NCBI RefSeq assembly: GCF_945859825.1
Contig: NZ_CAMAPC010000014.1
Span: 51,460 to 115,459, forward strand
Direction: 5' to 3'
Source of the DNA: Pseudoalteromonas holothuriae
Lineage (GTDB): Bacteria > Pseudomonadota > Gammaproteobacteria > Enterobacterales > Alteromonadaceae
DNA length: 64,000 nucleotides
Position 1 is the first letter of the stretch. Every line of letters begins with the position of its first letter. The notes beneath the pieces were generated by a model. The model was not told where the DNA came from, searched no databases, and saw nothing but the letters and a program-made list of their open reading frames with translations. The position numbers were made by a program, and so were the translations under genes. This document shows, in pieces, positions 19,406 to 28,959 of this stretch.

Positions 19406-19425
19406 GGGCTAGCAATCGCTAGCCC
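19406..19425 (-). terminator. Hairpin between guaB and guaA
   Basis: The perfect 8-bp stem GGGCTAGC/GCTAGCCC with a 4-base loop is followed on the minus strand by TTCTTAATT. It looks like a moderate terminator or attenuator that would lower guaA expression relative to guaB. Confidence 0.55.
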
Positions 19426-19452
19426 ATTTTACACACTCATACAATCAGCATG

Positions 19453-20922
19453 TTAGCCCATTCGGTAGTTAGGGGCTTCTTTGGTGATCTGCACGTCATG
19501 CACGTGCGATTCACCCATACCTGCAGATGTGACACGTACAAACTGCGGTTTTGTATTGAGTTGCTCAATGGTTGCGCAGCCCGTTAAGCCCATAGCACTG
19601 CGAATACCACCAACTTGTTGGTGAATAATCGTGGCAATTGGCCCTTTATAAGCAACACGCCCTTCAATGCCTTCTGGCACCAGCTTGTCTGCCTGATTAG
19701 ACTTTTGGAAGTAACGATCTGATGAACCTTCTTTTTGATTCATCGCACCAAGTGAGCCCATACCACGGTATGACTTGTAATAACGGCCTTGATATAGTTC
19801 AACTTCACCAGGAGATTCTTCAGTACCAGCGAGCATAGAGCCAACCATCACGCAAGATGCGCCAGCCACTAGTGCTTTAACAATATCACCTGAGAAACGA
19901 ATACCACCATCAGCAATTACGGGGATATCTCGACCTTTAAGGCCATCAACAGCATCTGAAATTGCCGTAATTTGTGGTACACCACAGCCAGTAACAATAC
20001 GAGTCGTACAAATTGACCCTGGGCCAATTCCTACTTTAACTGCATCAACACCTGCATCCGCAAGGGCAATAGCACCTTCAGCAGTAGCAACATTACCAGC
20101 TACAATCTGCAAGTTAGGGTATGCTTCACGAGTTGCTTTAACACGGTCGATAACACCTTGAGAATGGCCATGAGAAGTATCAATAAGAAGTACGTCAACT
20201 CCTGCCTCTACTAAGGCTGCGATACGCTCATCAGTCCCAGCGCCAACGCCTACAGCAGCACCTACACGTAAACGACCTTGCTCGTCTTTACAAGCATTGG
20301 GTTTCTCTTGTGCTTTTTGATAATCTTTTACAGTGATCATGCCTTTTAGCTTGAATGCATCATCAACCACTAAAATTTTCTCAATACGGTGCTCATGCAT
20401 TAGGCCAAGAATTTCTTCACGAGAAGCCCCCTCTTTCACCGTTACCAAGTTCTCTTTTGTTGTCATCACCGTTGAAACAGGCTGATCCAACTTTGTTTCA
20501 AAGCGCATATCACGGCTAGTTACGATCCCTTCTAAGTGATTATCTGGGCCAGTAACAGGAAAGCCTGAAAAGCCTTTCTCTTCTGCTAATGAATTTGCTT
20601 GTGCAATCGTTAAATCAGCAGACACGGTAACCGGAAAAGACACGATGCCAGCTTCATACGCTTTTACTTTACGTACGTTATTCGCTTGCTCTTCTAGGGT
20701 CATGTTCTTGTGAATAAAACCAATCCCGCCTTCTTGCGCTAGAGCAATCGCGAGGCGAGCTTCGGTGACTGTATCCATAGATGCAGAAACTAAAGGCAAG
20801 TTTAATTCAATACCACGCGTTAATCGCGTTGATAGATTTGCTGTATGAGGTAAAACAGTAGAATGTGCAGGAACTAATAACACATCATCAAAGGTTAGGG
20901 CTTCTTTTGCAATTCTTAGCAT
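19453..20922 (-). CDS. guaB: IMP dehydrogenase
   Basis: This enzyme oxidises IMP to XMP with NAD+, the committed step towards GMP. With the ATG at 20922 it has 489 residues, one more than E. coli; the longer in-frame start at 20970 would add residues absent from the family. It starts [21 protein letters not shown] and has two CBS domains (about 95-205). The catalytic Cys is in [11 protein letters not shown] at about 305, and the flap sequence is [10 protein letters not shown]. It heads the guaB-guaA pair and is divergent from xseA, another conserved arrangement. Confidence 0.97.
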   Translation of the reverse strand: MLRIAKEALTFDDVLLVPAHSTVLPHTANLSTRLTRGIELNLPLVSASMDTVTEARLAIALAQEGGIGFIHKNMTLEEQANNVRKVKAYEAGIVSFPVTVSADLTIAQANSLAEEKGFSGFPVTGPDNHLEGIVTSRDMRFETKLDQPVSTVMTTKENLVTVKEGASREEILGLMHEHRIEKILVVDDAFKLKGMITVKDYQKAQEKPNACKDEQGRLRVGAAVGVGAGTDERIAALVEAGVDVLLIDTSHGHSQGVIDRVKATREAYPNLQIVAGNVATAEGAIALADAGVDAVKVGIGPGSICTTRIVTGCGVPQITAISDAVDGLKGRDIPVIADGGIRFSGDIVKALVAGASCVMVGSMLAGTEESPGEVELYQGRYYKSYRGMGSLGAMNQKEGSSDRYFQKSNQADKLVPEGIEGRVAYKGPIATIIHQQVGGIRSAMGLTGCATIEQLNTKPQFVRVTSAGMGESHVHDVQITKEAPNYRMG

Positions 20923-21054
20923 GGTTGCGGTTTCTCTCACGTGGAACTGAGTATAAGGAATTGCGTGCAAATTTTATCAGTGTTCCCTATGCGAGTAAAT
21001 AAAATTTGATAAAAAATATGATAAAGTAGCAATGAATTTTTTATGGGGCTTCCT

Positions 21055-22410
21055 ATGTCATTATCAGGTTTTCACTCTATTAACACCAAAACTTACACCG
21101 TTTCGAGGTTGAACAAAGAAATTAGAGCCATTTTGGAGCAAGGTTTTGCTTCTATTCACCTAAGCGGTGAAATCTCAAATTTTGTGGCACCCGCTTCTGG
21201 TCATTGGTATTTTTCCTTAAAAGATGACAAAGCACAAATAAAAGCCGCAATGTGGCGTGGTAATAATCGCTATTGTCAGTACAAACCCACCAATGGTGCG
21301 CAAGTTGAAGTACAAGCACGCGTTTCAGTGTATGAACCCAGAGGCGATTATCAATTGATCGTTGAAAAAATGGAGCCTGCTGGTGAGGGCTTATTAAAAC
21401 AGCAATTTGACGCTTTAAAAATGCAGCTAGCTGCTGAGGGACTATTTAGTTCAACACATAAAAAGTCGCTACCGAATAATATTAATAAAGTTGGCGTTAT
21501 CACCTCAGCCACAGGCGCTGCTATTAAAGATATTTTGACCGTACTTAAACGTAGAGCACCGCAATTAGAAGTCGTTATTTACCCTGCACAGGTACAAGGT
21601 AAAGAAGCACATTTACAATTAATAGAAAAGCTAGATCTGGCTAATCAACGCAAAGAAGTTGATGTGTTGATTATTGGTCGAGGTGGCGGCTCTTTAGAAG
21701 ATTTGTGGTGTTTTAATGAGGAGCACTTGGCACGTGCCATTTTTGTCAGTGAGTTACCCGTGATCAGTGCCGTTGGGCATGAGATAGATACCACTATTTC
21801 TGACTACGTTGCCGATTTACGCGCTGCGACCCCCTCTGCAGCAGCTGAATTGGTGAGCCCAGATCAACAAGCACTGCAACAACAAATACAACAATACAAA
21901 CGCGCCTTACACACGCAAATTTTGCAATTAATAAAGCATGCAAAGCAAGACTGTAAAGGGCTTGAGCAGCGGTTGCAACTTCAACACCCAGAAAACCAAT
22001 TGCTACAGCAACAACAAAGAGTGGATGAATTTAGCGCTCGTTTAACACGAGCATTTATACAAATGCAGACCAAACGAAGCAATACACTTGCACTGACTAG
22101 ACAAAGATTAAGCCACCAACACCCGAGTAAACAGCTTAACGATGCACAAAAACAGCTGCAACACTTAAAAGATGCACTAAATCGAGGAATGCAATCAAGC
22201 CTAGATACACAACAAAATCAATTAGCACTTTATGCTGCACGGTTAAATAGCGTTAGCCCATTAAATGTTTTAGCAAGGGGTTACAGCATTACTAAACAAC
22301 AAGGAAAAGTCATAAAGTCAGTATCTCAAGTCAATTACTCTCAGCCATTGGTGACACAATTGAGTGATGGTGAAATTCATGCACAAGTCATAGAGGTAAA
22401 ACCTCATTGA
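21055..22410 (+). CDS. xseA: Exodeoxyribonuclease VII large subunit
   Basis: This is the catalytic subunit of ExoVII, a single-strand exonuclease used in mismatch repair and recombination. An N-terminal OB-fold (about 10-110: YTVSRLNKEIRAILEQ, ISNFVAPASGHWYFSLKD) is followed by the catalytic domain with VGVITSATGAAIKDI, IIGRGGGSLEDLW and SAVGHEIDTT. A long coiled-coil region rich in Gln and Leu (about 270-400) and a C-terminal segment LARGYSITK complete it. The ATG at 21055 gives 451 residues; an ATG at 21043 adds four. Neither has a strong ribosome-binding site. Seven bp overlap the converging gene at 22404. Confidence 0.94.
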   Translation: MSLSGFHSINTKTYTVSRLNKEIRAILEQGFASIHLSGEISNFVAPASGHWYFSLKDDKAQIKAAMWRGNNRYCQYKPTNGAQVEVQARVSVYEPRGDYQLIVEKMEPAGEGLLKQQFDALKMQLAAEGLFSSTHKKSLPNNINKVGVITSATGAAIKDILTVLKRRAPQLEVVIYPAQVQGKEAHLQLIEKLDLANQRKEVDVLIIGRGGGSLEDLWCFNEEHLARAIFVSELPVISAVGHEIDTTISDYVADLRAATPSAAAELVSPDQQALQQQIQQYKRALHTQILQLIKHAKQDCKGLEQRLQLQHPENQLLQQQQRVDEFSARLTRAFIQMQTKRSNTLALTRQRLSHQHPSKQLNDAQKQLQHLKDALNRGMQSSLDTQQNQLALYAARLNSVSPLNVLARGYSITKQQGKVIKSVSQVNYSQPLVTQLSDGEIHAQVIEVKPH

Positions 22411-23057
22411 TCATACACCTGCTGCATACTTAAATGGATCAACATGTGTTCTTTCGTACTTGTTGATGTACTCATGGTAAAAAGTTTAAACCAACTTTGT
22501 GCAAACAGCTTTTCACTGACTACTCGCCATTGCGCTTCATCAAAATCTTGCACATTGCCATGGGGGGCCAGTTTCATTTGGCATACAGTTGATTTGCATC
22601 CATACGCTTGCAAAGAAACAACATGGCTTAAGTCGTTTTGATATAGAAAGTCATTAAGCTGTAATTCAAGCTCATCAGCCCAAAGGGGATCGCGGCTTTC
22701 TTGTTTATATTGCTGTGTTAATAACGTATTCAAATCGCTGTTGGGCACTGGTGCTGGACCCGATTGCTCGATGCTATTGCTTAACTGTTGGCGTAACTGC
22801 TCATTCTCATTTTGTAAACGAGTAATGGTATTTTGCTGTATGTCAGTGCTTAGATTGGTCACTTTAGGTAGGTTAACTGCGCGAGGCTCAGCCTCTGCTT
22901 GCGGTGTGTTCTGTGCGCGTAAATCGGAGCTTTTAATTGGTATTTTAGCCTCTAAAACAGTCTGTAAAAAAGGCTTTTCTGCTAGCCAAACACGCTCTGT
23001 TATTACTCCCGTAGCGAAGGCTAGCATCATTAAAATCAATACACCTAACCCACGCAT
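22404..23057 (-). CDS. Unknown membrane-anchored protein downstream of cysE
   Basis: I do not recognise this 217-residue protein. An N-terminal hydrophobic helix (LGVLILMMLAFATGVIT) anchors it in the inner membrane. A charged linker and a coiled-coil (ITRLQNENEQLRQQLSNS, about 80-100) precede a C-terminal domain with two cysteines (YGCKSTVCQMKLAP) and ends with a beta-rich stretch. It starts 9 bp after the cysE stop, so it is probably cotranscribed with cysE. The periplasmic orientation is inferred from the anchor. Confidence 0.75.
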   Translation of the reverse strand: MRGLGVLILMMLAFATGVITERVWLAEKPFLQTVLEAKIPIKSSDLRAQNTPQAEAEPRAVNLPKVTNLSTDIQQNTITRLQNENEQLRQQLSNSIEQSGPAPVPNSDLNTLLTQQYKQESRDPLWADELELQLNDFLYQNDLSHVVSLQAYGCKSTVCQMKLAPHGNVQDFDEAQWRVVSEKLFAQSWFKLFTMSTSTSTKEHMLIHLSMQQVYDQ

Positions 23058-23066
23058 ATCAAAGGC

Positions 23067-23882
23067 TTAAATCATCGCACTAGTATGTGACTTGTTTTCA
23101 GGATCGTCTTCGAGAAAATTTTGATTCATGCTCTTTGCTGGACATGGGCTACATGGTTTACCCACTACTTTCGCTGGAATTCCAACAACCGTTGTATGTG
23201 GAGCTACGTTATTTAGTACCACAGACCCAGCGCCAATACGCGCGCCCTCTCCAACTTCAATATTACCTAATACTTTAGCCCCTGCGCCAATTAACACACC
23301 AGCTCTAATTTTAGGATGTCGATCACCTTGCTCATTGCCTGTACCACCTAAAGTCACCGACTGTAAAATAGACACGTTATCGTCAATAACGGCCGTTTCG
23401 CCAACGACTATACCTGTAGCATGGTCAAACATAATACCATGACCGACTTTACAAGCAGGATGGATGTCAACACCAAAGACTTCAGATGTTCGGCTTTGAA
23501 TAAACCGAGCAAGTTCTTTTCTATTTTGTCGCCATAGGCAATGTGCCAATCTATGTGCTTGAATTGCATGGAAGCCTTTAAGGTTTAAAATTACAGTTAA
23601 GTAACTATCGGCAGCGGGGTCCCGATCTTTAACGGCTTTTATATCCTGAGCAACATGAGTTAACATATGGTCACAATCAACAAAAGCTTGATCAAATAGT
23701 TCACGTATTGTAAATGCTGATACCACTGCATCTGCAAGCTTATTGGCCACAATAAAGCTCAAAGCTGAGCCTAAGCATTCATGATTCAATATACTAGAAT
23801 ACACGTGACTGGCGAGTAATGGCTCATGATTAACGAGATCTTTTGCTTCGGTACGAAGTTGTTGCCATATTTCATGACGCAT
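23067..23882 (-). CDS. cysE: Serine O-acetyltransferase
   Basis: This enzyme makes O-acetylserine, the acceptor for sulfide in cysteine synthesis. The start ATG at 23882 has AAGGAT upstream and gives 271 residues. An N-terminal helical domain (EPLLASHVYSSILNHECLGSAL) precedes the left-handed beta-helix of hexapeptide repeats with DIHPACKVGHGIMFDHATG and GDRHPKIRAGVLIGAGAKVLG. The protein ends in Ile (SAMI), the residue that in relatives inserts into CysK to form the cysteine synthase complex; CysK is not in the window. Confidence 0.95.
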   Translation of the reverse strand: MRHEIWQQLRTEAKDLVNHEPLLASHVYSSILNHECLGSALSFIVANKLADAVVSAFTIRELFDQAFVDCDHMLTHVAQDIKAVKDRDPAADSYLTVILNLKGFHAIQAHRLAHCLWRQNRKELARFIQSRTSEVFGVDIHPACKVGHGIMFDHATGIVVGETAVIDDNVSILQSVTLGGTGNEQGDRHPKIRAGVLIGAGAKVLGNIEVGEGARIGAGSVVLNNVAPHTTVVGIPAKVVGKPCSPCPAKSMNQNFLEDDPENKSHTSAMI

Positions 23883-24029
23883 AGTGAATCCTTGGTTCAA
23901 ATCAACTCAAATAATTTTAGCGATAAAAACACTTCAATGTTACTGATAAAAATAACTATATAGTAATTAGTTATAACAAAGTACTATTTGCAGAGCAAAT
24001 GTATGCTCTGTAAAGCCTTAAAGCGAAAA

Positions 24030-24048
24030 GCCGCACATAATGTACGGC
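24030..24048 (-). terminator. Terminator after the M16 peptidase gene
   Basis: An interrupted stem, GCCG-ACAT/ATGT-CGGC, is followed on the minus strand by TTTTCGCTTT. It lies 20 bases beyond the peptidase stop codon. Confidence 0.65.
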
Positions 24049-24068
24049 ACTGGTTATAAAGTAAGTAC

Positions 24069-26936
24069 TTACTCAAATACTGACTTAATATCAAGTACTT
24101 CTATATTTTTTGCTGGTATATTGAGCTTATAGGTTGATATTTTATTATCCTGAGTTAACAATTGCTCAGGCTTTTCTGAATTATAACTCATTGCAGAAGG
24201 ACGCTCTTCACTCAAACGTTGCTGCATGTCTTTGCCATCACCGGTCACAAACACATATTGGATATTTTCTGTCTGTAAGTTTTCACGAATAACTCGATTG
24301 ACATCTTCCACATTTAAGTGAGCTAATTGCTTGCGCACATGCTCAACAAAATTATCAATATTATAAAATTGACTATCCATTGCGTAACCTAATTGACGGT
24401 CTTGGCTGGCAACTAACTGCGCCACATAATTACTCAAGAAGTTGCGAGTTGCATTAAAATCCTCTTCGCTCATACCTTTTTCTATCAGCTTATCAAGCTC
24501 AAATAGTGCAACCCGGGTGGCAAAGTGTGCGTCATTGTTAGAGCGCAGCGGACGCAACCATACTTGGAATATTTGTTCAGAGCGGCCTAAATTTGCATCA
24601 GGTTTGGTTTGAAACATACCTCGTGGGAAGTACTCTATGTAAGCGTAATCACCATAGTTCATACCACGTACTTCTCGAATTCGCTGATATAAGAAGCTAT
24701 TTGAGTTTCTGTGCTCTCCAAAGTAGGAGCGCACCAACCACAATGCCGTCCAGTCTTTACTACTGCGAATCGTGTCGATTGGAAAGCCAAACGATACCGC
24801 CGTTGATTTGGCACTCTTTTCGACAATTGTGGCATGATGACCCACAAGTTCAGGCGCATCTGGAATCGTTAAACGTGCTTCGTCACCTTTTGGTAGCTTA
24901 GTTAAATCAGCCAATAACTGTGTTTTTACCTTCTCAGGTATTGCACCTGTTATACCCACATTTAATCTCGCTTGAGTAAAATGTGTTGCATAAAATGCTT
25001 TTACATCTTCAAGAGTTAAAGACTCAAGATCAGACAAGTCACCTAGGTTATAACTTTCATATGGATGGCCTTGGTAAAGCTTGTGATACAACACTTCTTT
25101 ACCTAGCTCTTCATCATTAGAAGCCTTTAGACTCGATTTGATGTTATCTACCATTTCTTTTTTCAGGCGTTTAAAATCATCTTCTCTAAAACCTGGATTC
25201 AAAAGTTGCTCGCTTAAAAGGCCATACCACTGCTGACTATTATTTTTATGTACTCGCCCACGCAAAGACAGCATCTCTTTGTCTATCTGATAATCAAATG
25301 AACCGGCAATTGGATAAAGTGCTTTTTGAATTTCTTTATACGCTTTATTTTGTGAGCCACCATTGACTATCATCGCAGCAGTCATCGCAGCCAATCCTTT
25401 TTTACCTTCTGGATCTGCAGCAGCGCCGGTATAAAACAGTAAATTTATATCTACAAGCGGTGAGCTATTACTTTTATCTAATACATTAAAGTGACGTTCT
25501 GTAGGCTGCTTAGCTGCATTAACCAAAGCTTGCAACGAGATTTCTTCATCAAACCCTGGTACTGACTCAAGTGCCGACATCGTCACCGTTGTACGGCCTG
25601 AATCAATAAAATACTGATTAGCAATATTTTGAATATCTTGCGCAGTAACCTCATCAGCCGTGGCATAAAGCTGGTTAACTACTTCAGGGTCTCGCTCAAA
25701 ATGCATATATTGCGCCAGTGTTGATGCAATGGCTTGGGACGAGTCTAGACCATTGATAAAGCTATATTTGCGATTAGACTTAAGTGCCGTAAGTTTGTCA
25801 CCATCAACCAATTGCGTACGCGCTTGCGCGTATGTTTGGTTAATCGCATCACGCACTGTGGCAAGGTCTTGTTCATCATCAACTTTTACAAATACGTGTA
25901 ATAAACCGGGGTCTTTTGTTTCTGGATTATAAGTAAACATTTGACTGGCAATTTGTTTTTCTACCACTAGCTGTTGGTAAAGCTCAGAGGTTTGTGAAAA
26001 GTACAAATCAGAAATCAAATCAAGCGCAGCGCGGTCTTTTTTCTCTGGCTCAAACGTTGTGCCCTTATATGAAACCAATAACCAATGACCCGGTAAACCT
26101 TCACTTTGTTTATGTACATATTTTGCCGCTTCTTGCTTTGGCTCTTGGGGAATATCCGCAACATAGTCGCCTTTTTCCCAGTTACCCCAATGTTTTTTTA
26201 CCATTTCCATCGTCGATTTTGGGTCTACATCACCCACAATCACCAAAGAAACATATTCAGGGTTATAAAAACGCTCAAAGAAGGTTTGCCCGTAGCTCAT
26301 TTGCTCAGGCATGGCTTCAATGTCTTCAAAAAAGCCCATTGTGGTATGTTTATACGTATGTTTTTCAAATGCTTCATTACGTACAGTACTTAACATTTGT
26401 CGAATTGGGTTAGCATTATTTTTTAAATACTCCCCTTTTACTGTCAATGCTTCAGTACGAAATTGTGCTTCTGTATAACTTAGGTTTTGAAAAATATCAG
26501 CTTCAATTTCCAGTACTTTATCTAGATGTTGCTTTGAAAAACTGAGGTAATAGTTGGTGTAGTCATTTGTTGTATATGCACGATTATCCACACCTGAGTT
26601 TTTCAAAATATCTGCGTATATGTCTTGCGGATATTTTTCAGAACCCTTAAACATCATATGTTCAAAAAAGTGTGCAAAGCCTGTTCGACCTGCTTCCACT
26701 TCATTTCTAGAGCCCACAGATACAGGTATTTGTACAGACACAACATCAGGGTAATCTGTTTTAACTACCATCACACGCAAGCCATTGTCTAGCTCTTCAA
26801 GTAAGTAATCTTGAGAAAATACTTTATTACTCGTTTGAGTTTGCACTGAGTTGTTGGCTTGTTTTGCACTATTACTAACGCAACCAGTTAGGGCCAGTGT
26901 GACCGCAAGACTCGTTGCCAATAATTTAAATGTCAT
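24069..26936 (-). CDS. M16-family zinc peptidase lipoprotein (two-domain, pitrilysin-like)
   Basis: This is a large periplasmic or outer-membrane-linked peptidase. The ATG at 26936 has AGGGAA upstream and gives 955 residues. The signal peptide ends in a lipobox LALTGC, so the protein is a lipoprotein. The first M16 unit carries the inverted zinc motif HFFEHMMF (HxxEH) with a downstream glutamate (ALTVKGEYLKN). A second, inactive M16 pair occupies the C-terminal half (LFYTGAAADPEGKKGLAAM, and VRGMNYGDYAYIEYFP near the end). The substrate is unknown. It is a single gene with its own terminator. Confidence 0.9.
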   Translation of the reverse strand: MTFKLLATSLAVTLALTGCVSNSAKQANNSVQTQTSNKVFSQDYLLEELDNGLRVMVVKTDYPDVVSVQIPVSVGSRNEVEAGRTGFAHFFEHMMFKGSEKYPQDIYADILKNSGVDNRAYTTNDYTNYYLSFSKQHLDKVLEIEADIFQNLSYTEAQFRTEALTVKGEYLKNNANPIRQMLSTVRNEAFEKHTYKHTTMGFFEDIEAMPEQMSYGQTFFERFYNPEYVSLVIVGDVDPKSTMEMVKKHWGNWEKGDYVADIPQEPKQEAAKYVHKQSEGLPGHWLLVSYKGTTFEPEKKDRAALDLISDLYFSQTSELYQQLVVEKQIASQMFTYNPETKDPGLLHVFVKVDDEQDLATVRDAINQTYAQARTQLVDGDKLTALKSNRKYSFINGLDSSQAIASTLAQYMHFERDPEVVNQLYATADEVTAQDIQNIANQYFIDSGRTTVTMSALESVPGFDEEISLQALVNAAKQPTERHFNVLDKSNSSPLVDINLLFYTGAAADPEGKKGLAAMTAAMIVNGGSQNKAYKEIQKALYPIAGSFDYQIDKEMLSLRGRVHKNNSQQWYGLLSEQLLNPGFREDDFKRLKKEMVDNIKSSLKASNDEELGKEVLYHKLYQGHPYESYNLGDLSDLESLTLEDVKAFYATHFTQARLNVGITGAIPEKVKTQLLADLTKLPKGDEARLTIPDAPELVGHHATIVEKSAKSTAVSFGFPIDTIRSSKDWTALWLVRSYFGEHRNSNSFLYQRIREVRGMNYGDYAYIEYFPRGMFQTKPDANLGRSEQIFQVWLRPLRSNNDAHFATRVALFELDKLIEKGMSEEDFNATRNFLSNYVAQLVASQDRQLGYAMDSQFYNIDNFVEHVRKQLAHLNVEDVNRVIRENLQTENIQYVFVTGDGKDMQQRLSEERPSAMSYNSEKPEQLLTQDNKISTYKLNIPAKNIEVLDIKSVFE

Positions 26937-27141
26937 AATATTCCCTGAATTTATTATCAATTATTACGCCATTACCACTGACAGGCGTTTTATTATCTAC
27001 ATTATGCAATATTTTTGATTCTCGGCGACATCTCTGAGCGGAATTAACTGTAAACAAATATGTTAAGCGTCAATTTCATAGCAACATTAACTTGAGAAAA
27101 ATTCATAGCCATTGAATATCTTTCATTAAAAAAATCTATCT

Positions 27142-27149
27142 AGACGTCT
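27142..27149. promoter_or_regulatory. MetJ operator (met box)
   Basis: AGACGTCT is an exact match to the 8-bp MetJ consensus. The adjacent 8-bp units (ATCTATCT on the left, AAATGGCT on the right) match only 4-5 positions each, so at least one strong and one or two weak boxes lie in tandem. It is 53 bases upstream of the gene at 27202, overlapping a likely -10 region. Confidence 0.7.
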
Positions 27150-27201
27150 AAATGGCTGCTATATTAAGCTTATTGAAATGAATTGAGCTGAAACGAGAGT
27201 C

Positions 27202-28158
27202 ATGGCGTTATCACTACAAGAGAAAATATTAGACCCTAAACAAGGGGTATACCTAATTGGCACAACGCCACCAAAAGTGGGTACCGACGAAAGCAAACTT
27301 GAAAGTATTGCGACCAAACTGCTCAATCGTTTACATGAAATTGAGTACGATGGTGTGGTTGTTTATGACATTCAAGACGAAAGCAGTCGTACTCAAGCTC
27401 CACGACCTTTTCCGTTTAAACACACGGTTGACCCATGTGAGTATTCTCAGCTAATTCGCAAACTCTCACATTTAGATGTGATCACCTACAAGAGCGTGGC
27501 ACAACGTGAGGCGAGTGAATTCAGTGACTGGCTGAGTAATACAAAGCAGCAATATAATTTGAAAAATTTAGTATTGGTTGGCAGTCCCTCTTCTAGTGGT
27601 GATATTAAACTCAGTCTATCTGATGCTTATAAAACCCTCGCTGCACATCAAGATGAATTTTTTCTCGGTGGAGTGACCATTGCGGAACGCCATGCAAGCA
27701 AGCGCAACGAACATGATAGGTTATTAGAAAAAACCAACCAAGGCTGTGAGTTTTTTATTTCTCAAGCCGTTTATAACGCCCAAGCAACGGTAGACTTAAT
27801 TACCAGCTATGCGCGATCGTGCCGCCAGCAAGGGCTCAAACCTCAGCGTATTATTTTGACGTTTTCACCCTGCGGCGGACAAAAAACCTTAGAATTTATG
27901 CAGTGGCTGGGCATATCAGTACCAGAAGCAACACAATGGCGTATTTTAGATGCGGATAATTCACTGAGTGAATCAATTAGAGTTTGCCGTGAAAACTTAG
28001 ACCAAATTCTAAAAAACTGTGCTCATTTAGATGTACCACTGGGCTTAAATATTGAAAGTTTAACCAATCGCAAAGAAGAAATTGACGCGTCAATCAACTT
28101 ATATCGATTACTTAAAGCCACCATGGAGTTAAAATTAGCAGAACAACAAATTGCCTAA
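27202..28158 (+). CDS. Methylenetetrahydrofolate reductase-like TIM-barrel protein
   Basis: This 318-residue soluble protein is of the methylenetetrahydrofolate reductase/FAD-linked oxidoreductase type. The pattern fits: a start strand GVYLIGTTPPKVG, the segment YDGVVVYDIQDES, a YKSVAQRE segment at about 95, LVLVGSPSSSGD and the GGVTIAERH strand resembling the MetF core. The segment CEFFISQAVYNA corresponds to the AEFFVTQ-type substrate loop of MetF, and IILTFSPCGG is unlike MetF itself. It is therefore a diverged paralogue rather than MetF. A perfect MetJ box upstream places it in methionine metabolism. The exact reaction is unknown. Confidence 0.65.
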   Translation: MALSLQEKILDPKQGVYLIGTTPPKVGTDESKLESIATKLLNRLHEIEYDGVVVYDIQDESSRTQAPRPFPFKHTVDPCEYSQLIRKLSHLDVITYKSVAQREASEFSDWLSNTKQQYNLKNLVLVGSPSSSGDIKLSLSDAYKTLAAHQDEFFLGGVTIAERHASKRNEHDRLLEKTNQGCEFFISQAVYNAQATVDLITSYARSCRQQGLKPQRIILTFSPCGGQKTLEFMQWLGISVPEATQWRILDADNSLSESIRVCRENLDQILKNCAHLDVPLGLNIESLTNRKEEIDASINLYRLLKATMELKLAEQQIA

Positions 28159-28190
28159 TTCGCGCACAATCTAGTAAACTCAGTTTGGTT

Positions 28191-28219
28191 AAAAAAGCAC
28201 GAGATAGTCATGCTTTTTT
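28191..28219 (+). terminator. Terminator after the MTHFR-like gene
   Basis: AAAAAAGCA/TGCTTTTTT with an 11-base loop ends in a T run. It is strong on the plus strand, and symmetrical enough to serve the converging small gene too. Confidence 0.8.
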
Positions 28220-28236
28220 AATTAGCTAAAACGGTA

Positions 28237-28485
28237 TTACCGAGGTTTAAGTGGCGTTTCTTTAAGGTTAGAGCAATGCATTAGCCAAAACGCCACGGCG
28301 GCCAAAATACCTACGCTTAAAGTCAGTAAAAACCAAAAGAAAGAGCCAACAAACCACAGCTTTTGCTGCCGCTGTTTTAATTGCTCAGCTTCGTGATATA
28401 CCCCATACGCTAAAAACAACTGAACAAACATCATAAAAATGGTACCGACGATATAATACGGCGACATTTCTGTAGCAAACCCCAT
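28237..28485 (-). CDS. Small two-helix membrane protein, unknown
   Basis: This 82-residue protein has two hydrophobic helices (about 9-28 and 45-68) separated by a basic, Gln-rich loop (EAEQLKQRQQKLW). AAGGAG lies 7 bases before the ATG, which strongly supports translation. No family is recognised. It converges on the MTHFR-like gene. Confidence 0.7.
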   Translation of the reverse strand: MGFATEMSPYYIVGTIFMMFVQLFLAYGVYHEAEQLKQRQQKLWFVGSFFWFLLTLSVGILAAVAFWLMHCSNLKETPLKPR

Positions 28486-28959
28486 TGATAACTCCTTTAT
28501 TTAATGGCTACCCAAAAAACGGCTCAAAGCTGAGCTCGTTAAAATTAGCACACCTATGTTTTAGTACAAAATACCAACAACAAAGCGCGACAAATATAAA
28601 CAAAAATTTACATTCAATGCACTTTAAAATATCTTCAAACAACAGTGCTGTTATGACTTTTATACAATTTTTAAAAAGTGATAACGTTGCCATTGGTATT
28701 CTCATTTTCACTATGTTGTTAACAATATAGCTGTTTAATTGTCAGAAAACTTTCCATTAATTAAAAAGGATTGAAAACTGCAATGAGCATCACCCAAGTA
28801 TATGAAATGGTACTGGTGTTTAGTAAATACTTTCAAGCCAAAATCTAATACTCTCAGCAAGTTAAGGCATTTAAAAACAAGACTAAACATAAAGCCGTTC
28901 CATCCCGCCGATGCATGCGGGATAAACGATTATAAAGTTTTAACATAAAGGGTTGATGA
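28486..28959. other. AT-rich intergenic stretch without a convincing gene
   Basis: This 474-bp gap lies between the start of the small membrane gene and the end of the helicase gene. It contains short frames only: one at 28654-28730 would encode a 25-residue hydrophobic peptide, and another at 28783-28848 a 21-residue peptide with AAGGA 12 bases upstream. A TCCCGC/GCGGGA hairpin at about 28902-28923 has no T run. None is strong enough to call. Confidence 0.5.

Noticed and set aside
20923..21042. PurR operator between guaB and xseA.
   Set aside because: GCGTGCAAATTTTAT is only a partial match to the PurR consensus ACGCAAACGTTTTCGT; too weak to call.
28485..28730. An 81-codon plus-strand frame opposite the small membrane gene.
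   Set aside because: It begins at the other gene's start region, has no ribosome-binding site, and its composition is random-like.
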